64,000 nt of DNA from Perlabentimonas sp964490015 (GTDB taxonomy: Bacteria > Bacteroidota > Bacteroidia > Bacteroidales > Tenuifilaceae). The stretch spans positions 1-64,000 of the forward strand of contig CAZBBA010000001.1 in NCBI GenBank assembly GCA_964490015.1, in the 5' to 3' direction. The translations under genes and the position numbers were made by a program. This document shows, in pieces, positions 18,868 to 27,685 of the stretch. The number at the start of each line of letters is the position of its first letter. Position 1 is the stretch's first letter. The notes under the pieces were generated by a model. That model had not been told where the DNA came from. It did no database searches and saw only the letters and a list, made by a program, of their open reading frames with translations.

Positions 18868-18902
18868 AAAGTGGCTGCCTTAAAAAAGGCAGCCACTTTT
18901 TT
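18868..18902 (+). terminator. Intrinsic terminator
   Basis: GTGGCTGCC (18871-18879) pairs with GGCAGCCAC (18888-18896) across an 8-nt loop; A/T flanks extend the stem and a T tract follows. It terminates the porin-like gene. The remaining intergenic DNA to 19129 shows no gene. Confidence 0.9.
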
Positions 18903-19129
18903 ATTGTATTATGCTATCACGCAGAATTATCTGATCGTTAAAGTTAATAATCATGACAAAAAACCGAAATTTTCATAATCGCTTGCAAGTTTTATCAAAC
19001 TAATTAATACATTTGAACTAGATTGTCAATCTGATGATCTTCACCTAGATATAAAAATACTCCCCCGTGTTAGAAAATTTAGGTTATATGTAGTGTCAAA
19101 TTAACCCAAACCTCTGGTGTCTTATTCAC

Positions 19130-21160
19130 ATGAAAATCGTTACTAAAATCTCTTTGACAATTCTTGCGTCAGTATTTCTTTGTCTTAATGCATCCTCAAA
19201 AGTACAGGGCACCATACGCGACTCCATTAAGTACTACGCCAACCACAAACCGGCCAAAGCCATAGAGCTTTTTCATCGTAACCGATGGGCAATTGACATG
19301 TGGGCCGACTCGCTAAAAGCCGATTGTTTTGTAGAAATGGGCAAAAGCTATTTCTTTTTACCCAACGCCGACTCTGCCCGTCATTACCTTAACAGAGCAA
19401 TGGTAATCTACGTATCGATAAACGACACCTATAACATTGCACTTGTAAACCGTTTCCTAGGCAATGTAGAGTTCTCGGCGGGGAATTACCACAAGTCTCT
19501 CGAACGATACAACAACACAATCCAGGCTAGCCAAGCGCTCGCCGATACCGTTATGCTAATAACCAACCTATATAATAGCACCCTTCCCCTGCGTAAGTTA
19601 GGCCGATACGAGGAGGCAATAAGTTACCTGAGCAGAGCCGAATTACTCTCAATTGTGTATAAATGGCATAAGGATTTGGGGAATATCTACAATCAGAAAG
19701 GGGTAATATACCGCGATTGGAAAAGGGATACTGACGCATCGGAATACTTTGCCAAAGCAATTGAAACCTATGAGAAAGACGGAAACAGGTACGGAAAAGC
19801 AGCGGCACTGGTCAACCAGGGAAACTGCCTGAGAAGCCAAAAGAATTTCGAAGCGGCACTTAAGAATCACAAATTGGCGCTCGGCATTTACGACTCTCTT
19901 GGGATGAAAAGAAATATCTGCAAGGTAAACACGAATATAGGTCTAGTTTACCTTGAAAAGGGTGATTTTCAGAATGCTTTGGTTTACTTCGACAATGGGT
20001 TTTTCTTAGCCACAGAAGCCAAGGATGCTTACAACGCGTTTCTAAATCTGCAAAACAAAGGGTTGGCATACTACCGCATGGGCGTTTACGAAAAATCGGA
20101 AGATAATTTCAGAAAAGCACTGCAATTAGGGGAAAACGGTGATTTCAAATCCGAGCTACTTGAATTGTATCTCGAATTAGCGCAGCTATACGTGGCAACA
20201 GGTAGGAGAATTGAGGCAAATCAGTTTATAGATCTGTACAAAACCCAAAAGGATGTTTTTATAAACGAAACCATTGAGGATAAAATATCGCATTACCAAG
20301 TTCAGTTTAAAACCTTAGAAAAGGAGAACGAAATACAAAAACTATCGTTGGAACGCGCTCAGCAGGATTTGGTTATTCAGAGCGAGCGAAGGAAGAAAAT
20401 GGTTACTTTGGTAATTGCATTAATGCTTTTACTTGCTGGGGTAGCCAGTACCGCTCTATATCGCAATAGGCAGAGGCGGCGCAGCGCTGAACTCAGCATG
20501 AAAAAGGCCGAGATCGAGAACCGCCTGCTTCGGGTGCAAATGAACCCCCATTTCATGTTCAACTCTTTGAACTCCGTGCAGAGCTATATAGCCAGCAATC
20601 AGAACGAGCGAGCCGAGGATTTCCTTTCGCGGTTCGCCATGCTAACCCGGATGATCCTTAACCAATCGCGTGTGGATTTTGTAAGTCTCTCGGAGGAGAT
20701 AGCTACCATCAAGACTTACCTTGAACTTGAACAGCAACGATTTAACGACGTGTTTACCTTTTCCATCAGCGTTGATGAACAAATAGATGAGGATTACATC
20801 CGGGTGCCCCCTATGCTTGTGCAGCCTTTTGTAGAGAATGCCATTCTCCATGGCGTAGCTCCTCTAAAGAAAGGCGGGGTCATTCAGGTTCGATATGGGA
20901 AACATACCGAGCATACAATTTTATGCACGGTTGAGGATAATGGGATTGGCCGGGAAGCCTCGTCACGGATTAACCGAGGAGGGAAACACCGGTCCCTGGG
21001 GCTACAGGTTACCCAGGATCGGCTCATCCTAATTCAGCAGCAAACGGGGATTGCCCTTACTTTAAAAACCCTTGACCTTAGGGATGACCAGGGAATATCC
21101 CGAGGAACCCGGGTAGAAATGATAATCCCATACAAGGAACCCGAAAATTCATTAGATTAG
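19130..21160 (+). CDS. TPR-domain LytS-type sensor histidine kinase
   Basis: A 676-aa sensor with signal peptide, about seven TPR repeats (residues 40-400), a membrane helix (LVIALMLLLAGVASTALY) and a His_kinase/HATPase module of the LytS/YehU type. The phospho-acceptor is His474 in VQMNPHFMFNSLNS; an ATP-binding region with ENAILHGV and DNGIGREA follows. It ends 41 bp before the LytTR response regulator and is almost surely its cognate kinase. The TPR front end resembles those of the SpoIIE and hybrid-kinase proteins in this window. The sensed signal is not known. Confidence 0.94.
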   Translation: MKIVTKISLTILASVFLCLNASSKVQGTIRDSIKYYANHKPAKAIELFHRNRWAIDMWADSLKADCFVEMGKSYFFLPNADSARHYLNRAMVIYVSINDTYNIALVNRFLGNVEFSAGNYHKSLERYNNTIQASQALADTVMLITNLYNSTLPLRKLGRYEEAISYLSRAELLSIVYKWHKDLGNIYNQKGVIYRDWKRDTDASEYFAKAIETYEKDGNRYGKAAALVNQGNCLRSQKNFEAALKNHKLALGIYDSLGMKRNICKVNTNIGLVYLEKGDFQNALVYFDNGFFLATEAKDAYNAFLNLQNKGLAYYRMGVYEKSEDNFRKALQLGENGDFKSELLELYLELAQLYVATGRRIEANQFIDLYKTQKDVFINETIEDKISHYQVQFKTLEKENEIQKLSLERAQQDLVIQSERRKKMVTLVIALMLLLAGVASTALYRNRQRRRSAELSMKKAEIENRLLRVQMNPHFMFNSLNSVQSYIASNQNERAEDFLSRFAMLTRMILNQSRVDFVSLSEEIATIKTYLELEQQRFNDVFTFSISVDEQIDEDYIRVPPMLVQPFVENAILHGVAPLKKGGVIQVRYGKHTEHTILCTVEDNGIGREASSRINRGGKHRSLGLQVTQDRLILIQQQTGIALTLKTLDLRDDQGISRGTRVEMIIPYKEPENSLD

Positions 21161-21201
21161 CACTTTGTTGTATGAAATTTATCACCTCAAGTCATAATCT
21201 C

Positions 21202-21945
21202 ATGACCCCAAAAATTGAAGCATTAATTGTTGACGACGAGTATGATGGCAGAATAGCACTTAGCCATATGCTTGAGAAGTATTGTCCCAACGTAAAGGTG
21301 GTAGGGCTTGCCGAGGGGGTTAGCGATGCATACGCTCTGATATCAAACCTACATCCACAGCTGGTTTTTCTTGACATCAGAATGGATGACGGAACGGCTT
21401 TCGATCTTCTGAAAAAATTTACGAGCATCAACTTCAACATAATTTTTGTTACAGCATACGATGAGTATGCCCTGGAGGCCATTCGGTTCAGCGCGCTCGA
21501 CTACCTGCTTAAGCCGGTTAATCCCACCTTGCTAGTCGATGCCGTGCAAAAAGTTTCTGCCACTGCGCGTATCGATAAACTTGAGCAACAGCTAATGCTC
21601 CTGCTTCAGGACAAGAATAAGCGCGAGAAGATAGCCCTACCCACCTCCGATGGCTTACTGTTTATTCGCATTGCCGAAATTCTACGGTGCGAGTCTGATG
21701 GTTCTTACACCAGGTTTGTGCTTTTATCGGGCAAGAGCATTCTGGTTACCCGAACCATGAAGGAGTTTGAGATGATGCTCCCAGAATCCGATTTCTTCAG
21801 AATTCATAAATCGCACCTGATTAACACCAACTTCATTAAGCAGTACGTGAACCACGACGGGGCGTATGTTGTAATGGAAAACAACGATAGTGTACCCATT
21901 GCCCGTAATCGAAAAGACACTTTTCTGAGGAGACTCAATCGGTAG
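21202..21945 (+). CDS. LytTR-family response regulator
   Basis: A 247-aa regulator. The receiver domain has the acidic pocket IVDDEYDG, phospho-acceptor Asp58 in LVFLDIRMDDG, TAYDEYA and the LKPV lysine. A linker leads to a C-terminal LytTR DNA-binding domain from about residue 145 (SDGLLFIRIAEILRCESDGS, then FFRIHKSHLIN). It pairs with the LytS-type kinase upstream. ATG 21202 (MTPKIEALIVDDE) places the first strand of the receiver where expected; an in-frame ATG at 21172 would add ten residues. Likely targets include the surface-protein genes downstream (inference). Confidence 0.94.
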   Translation: MTPKIEALIVDDEYDGRIALSHMLEKYCPNVKVVGLAEGVSDAYALISNLHPQLVFLDIRMDDGTAFDLLKKFTSINFNIIFVTAYDEYALEAIRFSALDYLLKPVNPTLLVDAVQKVSATARIDKLEQQLMLLLQDKNKREKIALPTSDGLLFIRIAEILRCESDGSYTRFVLLSGKSILVTRTMKEFEMMLPESDFFRIHKSHLINTNFIKQYVNHDGAYVVMENNDSVPIARNRKDTFLRRLNR

Positions 21946-22051
21946 CGTCCCCATTACCGTTTACTTGCCCAAACCTACCATTCACTAGATGGATTAATTC
22001 GCGTTGCGTCGGTTGCCATAATTTCGTTCTATTTCCCAGAAGAGTGAAGTT

Positions 22052-22459
22052 ATGGTTTTCTTAATTATTTCGGGTAGCAAGTCTAGGTTTACAGACCTGA
22101 TGTATACTATTATTCTGCGGTTTGGGCAAGATGCTGAGGTGGTACATGCTCAGAATTTTAAGTATGCCGATACTATGCTAATTGAGCACGAACCCCAAAT
22201 TGTGATTGTTGATCTGCAAACTCAATGGATTAGTTTTTTTAAGTTTCTTCAGAAATACCCTCCGTCGTTAGAACGAAACTATTTTATTATTCCTAAGTTG
22301 CAACTCTTTGCCATTAAGGCTATTCTCACCGGGGTTTCGGGGATGTACAATTTACCCCAGGAAGAAGATCGTATGATGAAAGCCATTAGTCATCAGCTAC
22401 AAAAGCAGACGGTGACCCAGTATATTAAAGCCACCGAACAGGTGCTCTCGCTAAATTAG
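22052..22459 (+). CDS. Degenerate receiver-like protein (hypothetical)
   Basis: A 135-aa soluble protein. The strand/helix rhythm and the PQIVIVDLQ segment recall a CheY-like receiver, with an Asp at the usual phosphorylation site. However, the N-terminal acidic pair is missing (LIISGSKS where VDDD would be expected), and the conserved Lys-Pro near the end is replaced by MYNLP. Phosphorylation by the normal Mg-dependent mechanism therefore looks unlikely. It could be a pseudo-receiver adaptor. It follows the LytTR regulator by about 100 bp on the same strand. Assignment rests on fold-like pattern only. Confidence 0.5.
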   Translation: MVFLIISGSKSRFTDLMYTIILRFGQDAEVVHAQNFKYADTMLIEHEPQIVIVDLQTQWISFFKFLQKYPPSLERNYFIIPKLQLFAIKAILTGVSGMYNLPQEEDRMMKAISHQLQKQTVTQYIKATEQVLSLN

Positions 22460-22515
22460 GCTACACAATTACAGCACTTACTAACCAACCCAATTATTAA
22501 CCTAACACAATGCCC

Positions 22516-23014
22516 ATGAAAATGAACAGAATCTTTTTTACCCTTTTTTTTCTTATTGCTTCTGGCTATTGGTTCTTTACAGCTCAAAGCGCAACAAACT
22601 GGAGCCGCTGGAGGGGGCGAGGCAACCGGAAGTGGTGGTAACGCAGCCTATACGGTAGGCCAAATATTTTTCTCTACGCTTGAGAACGAACAGGGAAGCG
22701 TGACACAAGGCGTACAGCAACCCTTCGAGATATCGGTGGTTTCAAGTGATCCGGGTGGTGAAGCGATTACTCTTTTCTGCACGGCTTTCCCTAACCCCAC
22801 CACCGATCGCCTAACCCTTAGAATTGACGGTTTGCCCTCGCATGTTCAATGTCAAGCTATGCTTTTCGATATGCAGGGGCGTATGCTTAGCCAGTTTAGC
22901 ATTTACGATTCCGAAACCATCATCTCCATGAATCACTTTGCCCCGGCAGTTTACCTGCTAAGGGTTACCAGCCAGGGTACGGTACTCAAAACTTTCCGAG
23001 TAGTGAAGAAATAG
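22516..23014 (+). pseudogene. T9SS type A sorting-domain protein, frameshift in signal peptide
   Basis: A short secreted protein broken near its start. ATG codons at 22510, 22516 and 22522 open a signal peptide (MKMNRIFFTLFF) in one frame, but after an eight-T run at 22544-22551 the sensible continuation LLLLAIGSLQLKAQQTG lies in the +1 frame. Removing one T would restore one continuous protein. The mature region has a Gly-rich head (GAAGGGEATGSGGN) and a Por-secretion C-terminal sorting domain (FCTAFPNPTTDRL, VYLLRVTSQGTVLKTFRVVKK) that normally directs export through the type IX system. Without the repair, translation would need a TTG at 22556 and would lack most of the signal peptide. It could be a sequencing error, a decayed gene or a slippage switch. 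Confidence 0.75.
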
Positions 23015-23066
23015 AACCTTTTGAAACAGAATATTACGAACCATTATGTATTAGAATTTTACACCC

Positions 23067-25013
23067 ATGAAAAAAATTATTATTTCTTTTTGTGCAGTCC
23101 TTTTGGCTGCCAGCACATTGTTGCCATTTATTGTTAGTGCTCAGTCGCCCAGCAGAATAAGCTATCAAGCTGTAATCCGTAACAGCGAGAATAAATTGGT
23201 ATCCGATAAAACCATTGGTATGCAGATTAGCATACTACAAGGAACGGCCGATGGTGTTATGGTTTATATTGAAACTCATACCCCAAATACCAACGCCAAC
23301 GGTTTAGCAACTATTGAGATAGGTGGGGGAGAATCTTCGTACAACTTTTCCGCCATCAACTGGGCAAATGGGCCTTACTTTGTTAAGGTGGAAACCGATC
23401 CCGAGGGAGGAACCAATTACACTATCTCGGGAACTAGTCAGCTGCTAAGCGTACCGTATGCCATGTATGCCCAAACAGCCGAAGCACTAGTAAACCCTGT
23501 TCAAGAGATCGACCCTGCATTCACAGCATGGGATAAATCTACAGGAATAGTAATCACTGAAGAGTAGATCTCCAATCTAAAGACCTATCTATCCGCTGAG
23601 GTGGACCCCGCTTTCACCGCATGGGACAAAAAATCGGGGATTGTAATCACCGAGAGCCAGATTAGTGACCTGAAAAACTACCTCACCGAGGAAACCGATC
23701 CGGCGTTTAGCCCCTGGAATAAATCGGAGGGTATTGTCATTACCGAAAGCCAGATCAGCAACCTGAAAAGCTATTTAACCGCTGAGGTTGACCCCCAATT
23801 TGCTGCAACCTTTAATCTAGAGGAGCCACAGGATGGTGATTTAATGAAATACGATGCTGAGTCGAGGAAATGGGTGAAGTTTACCCACAACTTTGCCATG
23901 GATAGTCACTCTCATAACGCCGCTACCACCGAAGTTAATGGGTTTTTGAGCACAACCGATAAGGTTAAGCTCGATGGCATTGCCGATGGAGCCAACGTAA
24001 ACGTATATGCCGACTGGAATGCTACCGAGGGCGATGCGCAGATTCTGAACAAACCCGACCTTACCGTATTCGCAACCAAAGACATGAACAACACAAGCAT
24101 TACCAACCTTGCCAATCCGGTGAACGCCCAGGATGCCGCCACCAAAGAGTATGTTGACGAGTTGGAAAAGGCGGTAAAGGCTTTGCTTAGCTGGTATAAA
24201 TCAGCAGAGGAAGCTGCCCTGGTGAGTACAGATGGTATAACTCAGGTAAAATCGACAACAGCAGTGGCCAACGGAACAGTTATCTCTGAGGGCAACACTC
24301 CTGTTACTGCACGGGGTTTTGTATGGAGCTCCATAGCTAATCCCTCTCTATCCGTTAACGAAGGTAGTTCTACTGAGGGCAGTGGTGAGGGGAGTTTCAC
24401 TTCTGATATCATCGGCTTAACACCAGGCACAACATACTACATGAAATCCTACGCAACAAATAGCAACGGCACATCGTACGGAACGGAAATTAGTTTTAAA
24501 ACAACCGACCCTGTTGTTGGCGATTTCTATCAGGGAGGTGTAGTATTCTACCTTTTCAAGGAGGGTGATCCAGGTTACGTGGAGGGTGAAACGCATGGAT
24601 TAATTTGTGCATTGACCCACCAATACCTTAAATGGTTCACCAGCTGCGTTACTGCTGGAGTTACAAATTATGGAATTGGCGCAGGTAAGGCAAATACCGA
24701 ACTAATAATTAGCAACTTGTCAAGTTTAGCTACTGGTACATACGCTGCAAAATATTTTAATGATCTTGTATCTAATGGGTACGACGATTGGTTTCTCCCC
24801 TCAAAAGGAGAACTTATCGAATTATTTACAAACCGGGTTATTGTAAATACTACGCTGGCAAAGGTAGGGGGGCAAACTCTGTATGATTTCTACCCCTCAT
24901 CAAACGAGTATTCTAATATTTTGTGGAATGGATGTAATTATTCCAACCCTGCCAACAATTACTTTGGGAGAAAAGATAGCGATTTTAATTTTCGAGGTGC
25001 TCGTAAATTTTAA
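23067..25013 (+). pseudogene. Repeat-bearing surface protein with in-frame amber stop
   Basis: One gene interrupted at 23565-23567 by TAG. Both halves are in the same frame and the stop lies inside a repeated 31-aa unit, where the next two copies have CAG (Gln), so a single C-to-T change explains it. Read through, the protein is about 647 aa: signal peptide (LLAASTLLPFIVSAQ), a head domain (ISYQAVIRNSENKLV) common in Bacteroidota surface/fibre-like proteins, three 31-aa repeats, a Gln/Asp-rich segment, a fibronectin-III-like domain (GTTYYMKSYATNSNGTSYG) and a C-terminal DUF1566-like domain starting GGVVFYLF and ending FRGARKF. The second half could only start at GTG 23601 without a signal. 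A strong terminator follows. Confidence 0.75.
23511..23789 (+). repeat. Three 93-bp (31-aa) tandem coding repeats
   Basis: Units begin at the Asp codons at 23511, 23604 and 23697, exactly 93 bp apart, and a partial fourth begins at 23790. Each encodes a variant of DPAFxxWxKSxGIVITExQI followed by SxLKxYLxxE. The amber codon of the interrupted gene is in unit 1. The copies differ at many third positions, so the expansion is not recent. Confidence 0.9.
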
Positions 25014-25044
25014 AGAGTAGCATCGCTTATTAAGACCACCATAC

Positions 25045-25084
25045 AAGATCAGGAGGTGACAATATTGCACTTCCTGATCTTTTT
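25045..25084 (+). terminator. Intrinsic terminator after the surface-protein gene
   Basis: AGATCAGGAGGTG (25046-25058) pairs with CACTTCCTGATCT (25068-25080) with one mismatch, across a 9-nt loop, and is followed by TTTT. The rest of 25085-25297 shows no gene. Confidence 0.85.
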
Positions 25085-25297
25085 GATGAATCTACTAGCG
25101 TTGCACAATGGCGGTTCTTTACTACTAGGTATTAGGATTACTAGCCCTGAGGCGAGTAAAGCCCCCCATTCGATTTTAAACCTTTCCGGATTATACCCAT
25201 TTGTGCACCCAATACCATTCACTAGTTCAGAACAACCAATGAATGGTTAAGAGATACAGTTTACAAATCAGCTCAATATTCTGCTTTTGGTATTCAA

Positions 25298-25305
25298 TAC
25301 TTTTG
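25298..25305 (+). promoter_or_regulatory. Putative -7 element of the lipoprotein cluster
   Basis: TACTTTTG matches TAnnTTTG and gives a leader of about 43 nt to the ATG at 25355. No TTTG box is seen 19-21 nt upstream, so the promoter is only partly supported. Confidence 0.45.
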
Positions 25306-25325
25306 CTTAAGGGTTATAAAGAACC

Positions 25326-25344
25326 CAACCAAAAAACAACCAAA
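25326..25344 (+). repeat. 19-bp repeat, left copy of inverted pair
   Basis: CAACCAAAAAACAACCAAA here is the exact reverse complement of 29518-29536. The two copies bracket the four-gene lipoprotein cluster. The sequence is A/C-rich and low in complexity, so chance or a shared leader motif remains possible. Confidence 0.6.
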
Positions 25345-25354
25345 AAACAGATTT

Positions 25355-26560
25355 ATGAAACCGAGTGTATTCACATTAACGGTGCAGTGTGCGCTTATTG
25401 TAGCGTTTACTGCATGCTCGGGAGGGACCAAACCCCCGAGCGGAAACCAACCAGAGTCGGAACTAGTAGAGCCCGAACCAGTCCGGCCCAATGGTTACTC
25501 GCCGGAGCGAGGGTATTATCATAGCGACACCGACTGTGGCGAGATTTACGCAAAAATGTTAGAAAATGCGGGCAAAGCAGAGGCGCTTCGCTACATGACC
25601 ACCGACTGCTGCGGGAATCCCGAGTACCACGAGTCGATTCTTGAAGTGCTAGGCATTACCATGCGCAGTGACGCAGCCGCTTGCCTTGCTTATGTTGAAA
25701 ATGAACTGATCGGCAAGCAGGGTAATAAAAGCCAAGCTATCATCCTCAGGGAATGGATGCTGGATATTGTAATAGAATCGCCGCAGGAACTTGCCGAGCT
25801 CGAGGCCAGCCTTTCCAAAGCCAGAAAAGGAGAACTGAAAGCCTACCTCGAAGCCAACTTGCTACCCAGCCTTCGGGCTAAATTCCCGTCATCTCTTGCA
25901 GATATTGATGTAAGCAGCTACACCCTGATAGATAAACAGCGAACTACCCACAAGGGAGTTATTAGAGGCGTGGCTGTGGAAACCCTCGAGGGCATGGAGC
26001 TACTGGTTCTTACCATTGAGGGAAATCTGCCCAACGGCGGGAAGTTATGGATTCACAACGACTGCAAAGTGCTCCCCGAGATTGAATCCGATGGGCTTAA
26101 GTTCATGCAGGAGCGAGTGGGTATCCCTGTGTGGATTCAGCTAGAGCCAATCAAGTCCCCAAGCGGCAAAGAGTATCTGCTGATAACCGATCTTGTAGTT
26201 GCCCAGCGCGATCGATTTGACCATTTAGGTTTCGATAACGAAGGCAATATTTACGAAACTATAGGCCAGATGATTGAGTTGGTGCGAAAGGGTAACACCA
26301 AGATGCTGGCTGATATCATTTCGTACCCCATTACCATAACCTACAACGATATGGAGGTTACCCTGCTGAACAGGCAGGATGCCCTAAAGGCTATCGATGT
26401 GATCTTTAACGGTAGGGTAAAATCGGCCATCCTAAACCAATCGCTGGCTGAGCTGCATGTTAACCAGTACGGAATTATGATTGGTGAGGGGGAATTGTGG
26501 CTTACTACCGCCAGCGAAACCAACGACGAATTACGAATTTACAGAATGAATGCCTTTTAA
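25355..26560 (+). CDS. Predicted lipoprotein, unknown function
   Basis: A 401-aa protein with a signal peptide ending in the lipobox FTAC. A Pro/Glu-rich tether (PPSGNQPESELVEPEPVRPN) precedes a Cys-containing region (DTDCGEIYAKM, TTDCCGNPEYH), a helical middle section and a beta-rich C-terminal half with a KLWIHNDCKVL segment. No known domain is recognised. It is the first of four lipoprotein genes on the same strand, with 19 bp to the next, so an operon is likely. Expected location is the outer membrane or periplasmic face. Confidence 0.75.
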   Translation: MKPSVFTLTVQCALIVAFTACSGGTKPPSGNQPESELVEPEPVRPNGYSPERGYYHSDTDCGEIYAKMLENAGKAEALRYMTTDCCGNPEYHESILEVLGITMRSDAAACLAYVENELIGKQGNKSQAIILREWMLDIVIESPQELAELEASLSKARKGELKAYLEANLLPSLRAKFPSSLADIDVSSYTLIDKQRTTHKGVIRGVAVETLEGMELLVLTIEGNLPNGGKLWIHNDCKVLPEIESDGLKFMQERVGIPVWIQLEPIKSPSGKEYLLITDLVVAQRDRFDHLGFDNEGNIYETIGQMIELVRKGNTKMLADIISYPITITYNDMEVTLLNRQDALKAIDVIFNGRVKSAILNQSLAELHVNQYGIMIGEGELWLTTASETNDELRIYRMNAF

Positions 26561-26579
26561 ACCAAAAACAAATTATTCA

Positions 26580-27650
26580 ATGAAATCATTTTTTATATCA
26601 CTAGTGGCATTATGCCTAATTTTCGCCTCGTGTTCAACATCAAACTACGAGAGCACCCAATTTGGTGGACTAACCATTGAGCATCCCAAGAAGGAGCTTC
26701 AGGAGTATGCCAATTGCAACATTCCTGCATTAGGAAACCACTTCAGCAACCTTATGCAGCAGCAAGGTTTGCAATCGCTAACAATTAGAGTTAAAGGAAC
26801 CAGCTCTGCCATTTTTATCTACTTCCCAGTGCAGCAGCAGGTAATTGGAACCACCGAGTTCGATAAGGAGTTTGCTGCAGCCGTGGCCAGTATCAAGAAA
26901 AAGGTTTATGATAATCAGCAAGAGGTTTTTATGTTTCTTTGCGACGATATGCTTAACGGCCTCAAACTTATTGGCGATTGTGGCTTGCTGGTATACGAGA
27001 ATGGCAAAAAGTTAGATGTAACCCAAGTTGAAGTATCGAAGGGATATGTTATGGATTGCTGGCAGAACAAACTTTTCTACAAGGATTACGCTGGTAGAAC
27101 TAAGGATGAAGCAGGGGAAGGGCTATACTACGTTATACCCGAGAGCATTTGCTTCTCTGGTTATAAGGATTACAAAAACAGCATATACACCGCCAACGCC
27201 GAGAGCCTCTTTGAGTTTATCCTGGCCGACATCTCCGTAGAGGGTTACAAACACCCTCAACACCTTTGCCTGTCGTACTACTTCAATGCAGGCCCTAAGG
27301 ATTACCTTGCAGGAGTTAAGGTCAATGGGGTTGATGTGAAGCAAACACAGAAACAAGGTGCTCGTCAGTGTTTTAAACTAACATCGGTTACCCGACTTTT
27401 TGAAGACGAGCTAATGGTGACCTTTACCCAAAAGCCAAGTGAAAAAGAGTTCAAATTTAAGTTAACTGTTTCTGAACTAAACGAAATCAAAGAGGGGCTT
27501 TACACAGTAAAGGATGGGGAGATTATTGCAAACCCTAAAACCCTGGGAGCTGAATATACTATTGCATATCAGGAGACCGAGATTGAAGACGAAAACACAG
27601 GTGAAATGAAGAAAATTCTCGTATTGACCTATGTTTCTGAACAAATGTAA
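26580..27650 (+). CDS. Predicted lipoprotein, unknown function
   Basis: A 356-aa protein starting at ATG 26580, with the lipobox IFASC. The in-frame extension from 26550 is not used because it lacks signal character and overlaps the previous gene. The mature sequence is mixed alpha/beta with no recognised domain; the C-terminal part is rich in charged beta strands (KILVLTYVSEQM at the end). It is the second gene of the lipoprotein cluster, 19 bp after the first and 35 bp before the third. No function can be assigned. Confidence 0.75.
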   Translation: MKSFFISLVALCLIFASCSTSNYESTQFGGLTIEHPKKELQEYANCNIPALGNHFSNLMQQQGLQSLTIRVKGTSSAIFIYFPVQQQVIGTTEFDKEFAAAVASIKKKVYDNQQEVFMFLCDDMLNGLKLIGDCGLLVYENGKKLDVTQVEVSKGYVMDCWQNKLFYKDYAGRTKDEAGEGLYYVIPESICFSGYKDYKNSIYTANAESLFEFILADISVEGYKHPQHLCLSYYFNAGPKDYLAGVKVNGVDVKQTQKQGARQCFKLTSVTRLFEDELMVTFTQKPSEKEFKFKLTVSELNEIKEGLYTVKDGEIIANPKTLGAEYTIAYQETEIEDENTGEMKKILVLTYVSEQM

Positions 27651-27685
27651 AAGCCATTATTAAACAACGACTTAACACTAACAAT

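Noticed and set aside
23511..23789. Possible CRISPR-like repeat array
   Set aside because: The repeats are contiguous, in frame, and code for a 31-aa module with no spacers; no cas genes are present.
23067..25013. Genome-wide recoding of TAG as Gln
   Set aside because: polA, the kinase ending at 10520, the porin gene and others end at TAG at family-typical lengths, so TAG is a normal stop.
25056..25524. Two overlapping short frames before the lipoprotein cluster
   Set aside because: One overlaps a terminator hairpin; the other overlaps the signal peptide of the lipoprotein at 25355 in another frame.
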